Shown one piece after another: positions 59,802 to 64,000 of a stretch of 64,000 nucleotides of DNA (the first letter of the stretch is position 1; each line of letters begins with the position of its first letter). The notes below the pieces were generated by a model, which was given only the letters and a program-made list of their open reading frames with translations, ran no database searches and had not been told where the DNA came from. The position numbers were made by a program, and so were the translations under genes. The DNA lies in assembly GCF_022352055.1 (NCBI RefSeq), contig NZ_JAKRWM010000016.1, positions 19,456 to 83,455 on the forward strand, in the 5' to 3' direction. The DNA comes from Cohnella mopanensis. Lineage in GTDB: Bacteria > Bacillota > Bacilli > Paenibacillales > Paenibacillaceae.

Positions 59802-62800
59802 ATGCGAAACCTTAGAACAAAAGCAATGCGAATGATGTTAGCCTTCATTATTGTAGTCGGTTCTATACCGGGGGGAATGCTCGGATACGGTAAAGCTTTC
59901 GCGGCAACTGAATTTTTGGGTGATGGGACTGCCGGCAGCCCCTTTCTTATCAGTACGGGATCTCAACTGAATAAGATCAGGGGTAACTATATCGAGGGGG
60001 GCTTCTATTTCAAGCTTACGACCAATATCGATTTGACCGGCTTCGCCGGCGGAACAGGCTGGGTACCGATCGGGACTTGGGATCATCCTTTTAAAGGCCA
60101 TTTGGATGGCGACGGATACAAAATATCGGGTCTAAAAATAACGGGCGGTTCAATCGATAATAGCGGGCTTTTTGGTTATGTTGGAATGAACGGTTACATC
60201 ACTAACGTAAAGCTGGAAAACGTAAAGATTAGCGCGGGTAATTGGGCGGGCGGTCTAGTCGCTGTTAACGATGGCGGAACGATAGAAAATAGTTCTGCGT
60301 CAGGGAGCGTAGCAGGAACAAGAGGCGTAGGCGTCTTAATTGGGAGCAATATAGGTACCGTTCGCAACAGTTATGCGGCGGGAAGCGTTAGCGGTACAGA
60401 AAGCGTAGGGGGCTTGGCTGGCATTAATGGGAAGGAAATTCTCGACAGCTTTGCATCGGTACAAGTGAACGGGTCTCTGAATGTAGGCGGGTTGGTAGGG
60501 TGGCAATCGCAAAACAGAGCGGTCATTAGCAATAGCTATGCTAGCGGCAGCGTGAGCGGATCGGAGAAAGTAGGCGGGTTGGTAGGGTGGAATTATCAAG
60601 GGGCTATTGCTAGCGGTAACCACGCCTCGGGAACGGTAAGCGGGATCGGTACGATGAAATATGTCGGCGGTTTGGCCGGTTTCAATGAATACGGAACGAT
60701 TAGCGACAGCTATGCCTCGGGGAATGTGAGCGGCAAGATCGAAGTAGGCGGCTTGGTCGGTTACGACTACGGAGGAATCATCAGCAATAGCTACTCATCC
60801 GGGAATATTAGCGGAAGCAGTAATAGCACCAATGCAGGTGGATTGGTTGGCAGAACGGATTACGGAACCATTAGCAAGAGTTACTCCTCCAGCCGCGTAA
60901 CCGGAAGCACCGATTTCGATTATGCAGGCGGTTTGATTGGAGACTTATTGGCGGGAAAGGTCAGCAACAGTTACGCCACTGGAGATGTGTCAGGAAAAAG
61001 CGCTGGCGGACTGGCGGGAAGCAGCGACAACGGAGAAATACATAGCAGTTACGCAAAAGGAAATGTAAGCGGGACAGAAGTCGTAGGCGGCTTGGTGGGC
61101 AGGAATGTTCTTGGACCGATCAACGATAGCTATGCATGGGGGAATGTAAACGGTACACAAAGTATCGGGGGCTTAGTCGGCTGGAACGTAAATGGGGCCG
61201 TTCGCAACAGTTACGCTATCGGGAAGGTAAGCGGAACAAAAGATATAGGCGGCTTGATCGGTTTCGCTTATTCGGATACATCGGTCAATAGTTATTATGA
61301 TGAAGTTACAACCGGGCTATCTACATCTAAGGGGGGATTTGGCAAGACAACTTCGGAAATGCAGCAACAAAACACGTATGAAGCAGATCAAGCCAATCGT
61401 TGGGATTTTACGAATACATGGGCGATAGCTCCCGATCGGAATGGGGGATATCCTTATTTGCGGGAAATCCAAGTTTATTTGGATTATGACGGCAATGGGC
61501 ACGATGGGGGCACTGTTCCGCCAAGTGTATCTTATATGCCTGGATCGAAAGTCAGCATAGAAGCCGGAACAAATTTATCGAAGGCAGGTTACGCGATCCA
61601 TGGCTGGAACTCGAAAGCGGACGGAAGCGGCAACCCGTATCGGACGGGGGATTCCTTCACGATTACGTCAACGACCGCACTATTTGCCAATTGGATCTCT
61701 CCGACTTCGATTGCCACGTTAACCTCTGGTATCGGTACCGTTAGCGCAGGAGGTACGCCAAGCGAAACGATAACCGATATTCCGAGAAGTACGACTATAG
61801 CGGCGCTAAAGGCTGCAATTACTACAGCACCGGGTGCGACTTTTGAAATATACGAAGCGGATGGCACGACCGTGGCAGCTTCATTAACGACGGGAAATCA
61901 AATCATTGTAACTGCCGCTAATGGAACTGCGCGGACAACATATACCGTTACAGTAACAAAGGCCTCAAGCGATGCTACGTTGATTTCAACGGTAGGAACC
62001 GTAAGCGCAGGCGGCACAGCCGTCGAAACGATCAAGGATATTCCAATTGGAACGTTACTATCTTCGTTAATCAAAGCGATTACTCCGGCTCACGGCGCCA
62101 TGTTCGACGTTTATGAGTCGGACGAAGCTACTTTAGCGACGGAGTTGAATAGAAACAAGAAGGTTGTCGTCGTCGCGGAAGATGGCACAACGAAAGTCGT
62201 ATATACTTTGAAGTTCTCGGCAAATACTTCAGCTACGATGACTTCGACAATAGGTACGGTAAGTAAAGGCGGTACGGTGAACGAAACATTTATCGTTCCT
62301 TACGAAACTAGCTTATCCGCTTTGAAAGCGGCCATTATACCGGCGGACGGTGCGACGTTCGAAGTCTACGATGCGGATGGCATTACGGTTGCGACCGCTG
62401 TAGCAGTAGGGAATAAGGTGATCGTCACCGCTGAGGATGGAATAAATAAAGTAACGTATTCCATTGCGATAGCTCCGAACACGGATACTACGATCACTTC
62501 CTCGATCGGGGTCGTGAGTACAGGAGGAACCGGACTCGATACGATAGACCATATCCCGTATGGAACGACAGTGGCTGCTTTGAAGGCTGCGATTACTCCT
62601 GCAATAGGCGCAACGTTTCAAATTTACAATAGCAATGAAACTACGTTAGCCACCACTTTGGCAACTGGCCGCAAAGTAATCGTCACCGCGCAGGATGGAA
62701 TGACAAGACGCGTTTATAGATTGTCCGTCGAATTAAACTCGGATGCTACGTTGACGTCTACGCTAGGAACTGTGAGTACAGGGGGTACGGCGAACGAAAC

Positions 62801-64000
62801 CATTCTAGTTCCGTATGGAACTACGCTAACTGCGTTGAATAGCGCGATTAGACAGGCGGCAGGCGCGACGTATGTCATTTACAATGCTGATGGAACAACC
62901 GTAGCTACCGCACTGGCTACGGGGACCAAAGTGATTGTTACCGCGAATGACACGATAACGAAAGTCACTTATACCGTCACGATCGCGGCGAATATCGCGA
63001 AAGCGATAACTTCATTCAAATTTGCCGAGCAGACCGCTAACGCGACTATCAATACAAGCGCTCGCACGGTAAAAATAACAGTGGCTAACGGAACGAATCC
63101 GAACGGATTGGTGGCAACCTTCACGTTATCTCCGGGCGCTACGGCAACGGTAGGCGCAGTCGTTCAACAAAGCGGATCGACAGCTAACGACTTCTCAAAC
63201 GTTGTAACTTATGTGGTTAAAGCCGAGGATAACAGCACGCAGACTTGGACCGTCACCGTTACGGTAGCGGCAAGCAGCGCGAAAGAGATCACCTCATTTA
63301 GCTTCGCGGAACAAACAACAGCGGCAACCATTAGCGCGAGCGCTCGCACTGTCGCGGTTGAAGTGCGGCACGGTACGAGTTTGAACGGACTTGTAGCGAC
63401 GTTTATGTTATCCGGGGGAGCATCGGCGAAGGTGGGTTCGGTGACTCAGTTGAGCGGCACGACCGCCAACAACTTCACGGGTACGGTCACTTATACCGTA
63501 ACCGCAGCGGATAATAGCACGCAGACTTGGAAGGTTACCGTGACCGTTGCGGCGGCGAGTGCTACCGCGACGCTGACGTCCACGATCGGAACCGTAAGTG
63601 TGGGAGGTACGGCGAATGAGACGATTGCGAACGTTCCATTCGGAACAACATTGGTCCAATTGAAGGCCGCCATTACTCCAGCGGCGGGTGCGACGTATGA
63701 AGTGTACATGGGAGATGGAATCACTGTAGCGACGGATCTATTTTCGGGCTACGTGGTGATCGTCACCGCCCAAGACGGAACGACGAAGGTGATCTACACG
63801 ATCACGGTACAAGCAGCTCCGCCAAGCGGAGCCGCTACGCTGACGTCCACGATCGGAATCGTAAGCGTAGGTGGCACAGCGAATGAGACGATCACGAACA
63901 TCCCATACGGAACAACGCTAGGTCAGTTGAAGGCTGCTATTACGCAGGCGGCGGGTGCGACGTACGAAGTGTACACGGCTGATGGAATCACTGTCGCGAC
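59802..64000 (+). CDS. Giant GLUG-repeat surface protein, 3' end outside window
   Basis: About 1,400 codons in one open frame that runs off the window. Signal peptide at 1-36 (MRNLRTKAMRMMLAFIIVVG ... AFA). Residues 140-510 are GLUG repeats (pattern VGGLVG-N-G-I--SYASG-VSG), at least a dozen. 560-630 is an InlB/Listeria-type repeat (LDYDGNGHDGGTVPPSV ... GYAIHGWNSKADGSG). From 640, seven 85-residue repeats of type ATLTSTIGTVSxGGT-NETI--IPxGTTL--LKAAIT occur, with two different repeats inserted between the fifth and sixth (ITSF-FAEQT ... DNSTQTWTVTVTV, at 63003-63550). Strong site AGAGGAG. Likely a secreted adhesin or S-layer protein; SLH domains may lie beyond the edge. Confidence 0.92.
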   Translation, partial: MRNLRTKAMRMMLAFIIVVGSIPGGMLGYGKAFAATEFLGDGTAGSPFLISTGSQLNKIRGNYIEGGFYFKLTTNIDLTGFAGGTGWVPIGTWDHPFKGHLDGDGYKISGLKITGGSIDNSGLFGYVGMNGYITNVKLENVKISAGNWAGGLVAVNDGGTIENSSASGSVAGTRGVGVLIGSNIGTVRNSYAAGSVSGTESVGGLAGINGKEILDSFASVQVNGSLNVGGLVGWQSQNRAVISNSYASGSVSGSEKVGGLVGWNYQGAIASGNHASGTVSGIGTMKYVGGLAGFNEYGTISDSYASGNVSGKIEVGGLVGYDYGGIISNSYSSGNISGSSNSTNAGGLVGRTDYGTISKSYSSSRVTGSTDFDYAGGLIGDLLAGKVSNSYATGDVSGKSAGGLAGSSDNGEIHSSYAKGNVSGTEVVGGLVGRNVLGPINDSYAWGNVNGTQSIGGLVGWNVNGAVRNSYAIGKVSGTKDIGGLIGFAYSDTSVNSYYDEVTTGLSTSKGGFGKTTSEMQQQNTYEADQANRWDFTNTWAIAPDRNGGYPYLREIQVYLDYDGNGHDGGTVPPSVSYMPGSKVSIEAGTNLSKAGYAIHGWNSKADGSGNPYRTGDSFTITSTTALFANWISPTSIATLTSGIGTVSAGGTPSETITDIPRSTTIAALKAAITTAPGATFEIYEADGTTVAASLTTGNQIIVTAANGTARTTYTVTVTKASSDATLISTVGTVSAGGTAVETIKDIPIGTLLSSLIKAITPAHGAMFDVYESDEATLATELNRNKKVVVVAEDGTTKVVYTLKFSANTSATMTSTIGTVSKGGTVNETFIVPYETSLSALKAAIIPADGATFEVYDADGITVATAVAVGNKVIVTAEDGINKVTYSIAIAPNTDTTITSSIGVVSTGGTGLDTIDHIPYGTTVAALKAAITPAIGATFQIYNSNETTLATTLATGRKVIVTAQDGMTRRVYRLSVELNSDATLTSTLGTVSTGGTANETILVPYGTTLTALNSAIRQAAGATYVIYNADGTTVATALATGTKVIVTANDTITKVTYTVTIAANIAKAITSFKFAEQTANATINTSARTVKITVANGTNPNGLVATFTLSPGATATVGAVVQQSGSTANDFSNVVTYVVKAEDNSTQTWTVTVTVAASSAKEITSFSFAEQTTAATISASARTVAVEVRHGTSLNGLVATFMLSGGASAKVGSVTQLSGTTANNFTGTVTYTVTAADNSTQTWKVTVTVAAASATATLTSTIGTVSVGGTANETIANVPFGTTLVQLKAAITPAAGATYEVYMGDGITVATDLFSGYVVIVTAQDGTTKVIYTITVQAAPPSGAATLTSTIGIVSVGGTANETITNIPYGTTLGQLKAAITQAAGATYEVYTADGITVA

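Noticed and set aside
60336..63724. Minus-strand frames opposite the GLUG protein
   Set aside because: They are shadows of the long repetitive plus-strand gene; their repeats mirror its codons.
59802..64000. A CRISPR-like array because of many regular repeats
   Set aside because: The repeats are protein-coding, diverged and about 255 bp long (or 60-130 bp GLUG units), with no conserved short repeat and unique spacers.

Overview
The window reads as a chromosome segment of a spore-forming, Gram-positive Paenibacillaceae bacterium (Paenibacillus/Cohnella type). Supporting signs are an alpha/beta-type small acid-soluble spore protein, the sporulation membrane protein YtaF, the polA-mutM-ytaF-coaE-nrdR gene order, S-layer homology and copper-amine-oxidase-type stalk proteins, strong AGGAGG-like ribosome binding sites and frequent TTG/GTG starts. 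No phage, insertion sequence, CRISPR array or rRNA operon was seen.

Layout. 1-822 is the 3' part of a pstA gene, the end of one phosphate transporter operon. A LysR regulator (minus strand) separates it from a second complete operon, pstS-pstC-pstA-pstB-pstB-phoU (1890-6923), which has a large stem-loop after pstS. A repeat-bearing intergenic region (6924-7634) follows, then two c-di-GMP-type proteins (a degenerate EAL-CBS-GGDEF and an intact EAL), then the housekeeping run polA, mutM, ytaF, coaE, a lytic transglycosylase, a spore protein and nrdR. At 18285 lies tRNA-Ala(GGC). The next 4.3 kb carries a scrap of its 3' end, a decayed full-length tRNA-Ala copy, and three copies of its downstream terminator. 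The last two terminator copies bracket a response regulator-ABC ATPase-permease-histidine kinase cassette of the bacitracin/lantibiotic-resistance type. A second two-component pair and a DCC-thiol/membrane/wax-synthase-like operon follow.

26846-41161 is a large sugar-utilization locus. A LacI repressor, a ThuA-like protein and a VOC protein run leftward. A carbohydrate ABC importer (two permeases plus a binding lipoprotein, no ATPase), a second ThuA-like protein, a sugar isomerase, a dehydrogenase, a second VOC protein, a ROK kinase, an intracellular GH9 hydrolase and a SIS-domain protein run rightward. The 667-bp divergent region holds a set of LacI-type palindromic operators; two of them sit in 137-bp tandem repeats that each also carry a promoter. 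The importer half is more AT-rich than the enzyme half, suggesting a composite origin.

41255-64000 is mostly surface and stress functions: a stalk-domain protein, a beta-propeller/Ig/SLH protein, a SARP-like AAA/TPR regulator, cupin, SRPBCC, MFS pump with LysR, an NCS2 purine/pyrimidine permease, a TetR-controlled HlyD/ABC-2 pair, a two-component system followed by a lipoprotein and a SEDS (FtsW/RodA) protein, a VOC protein, and the first 1,400 codons of a giant GLUG-repeat surface protein that runs off the window.

All functions are read from sequence motifs and remembered family features; no database search was possible.
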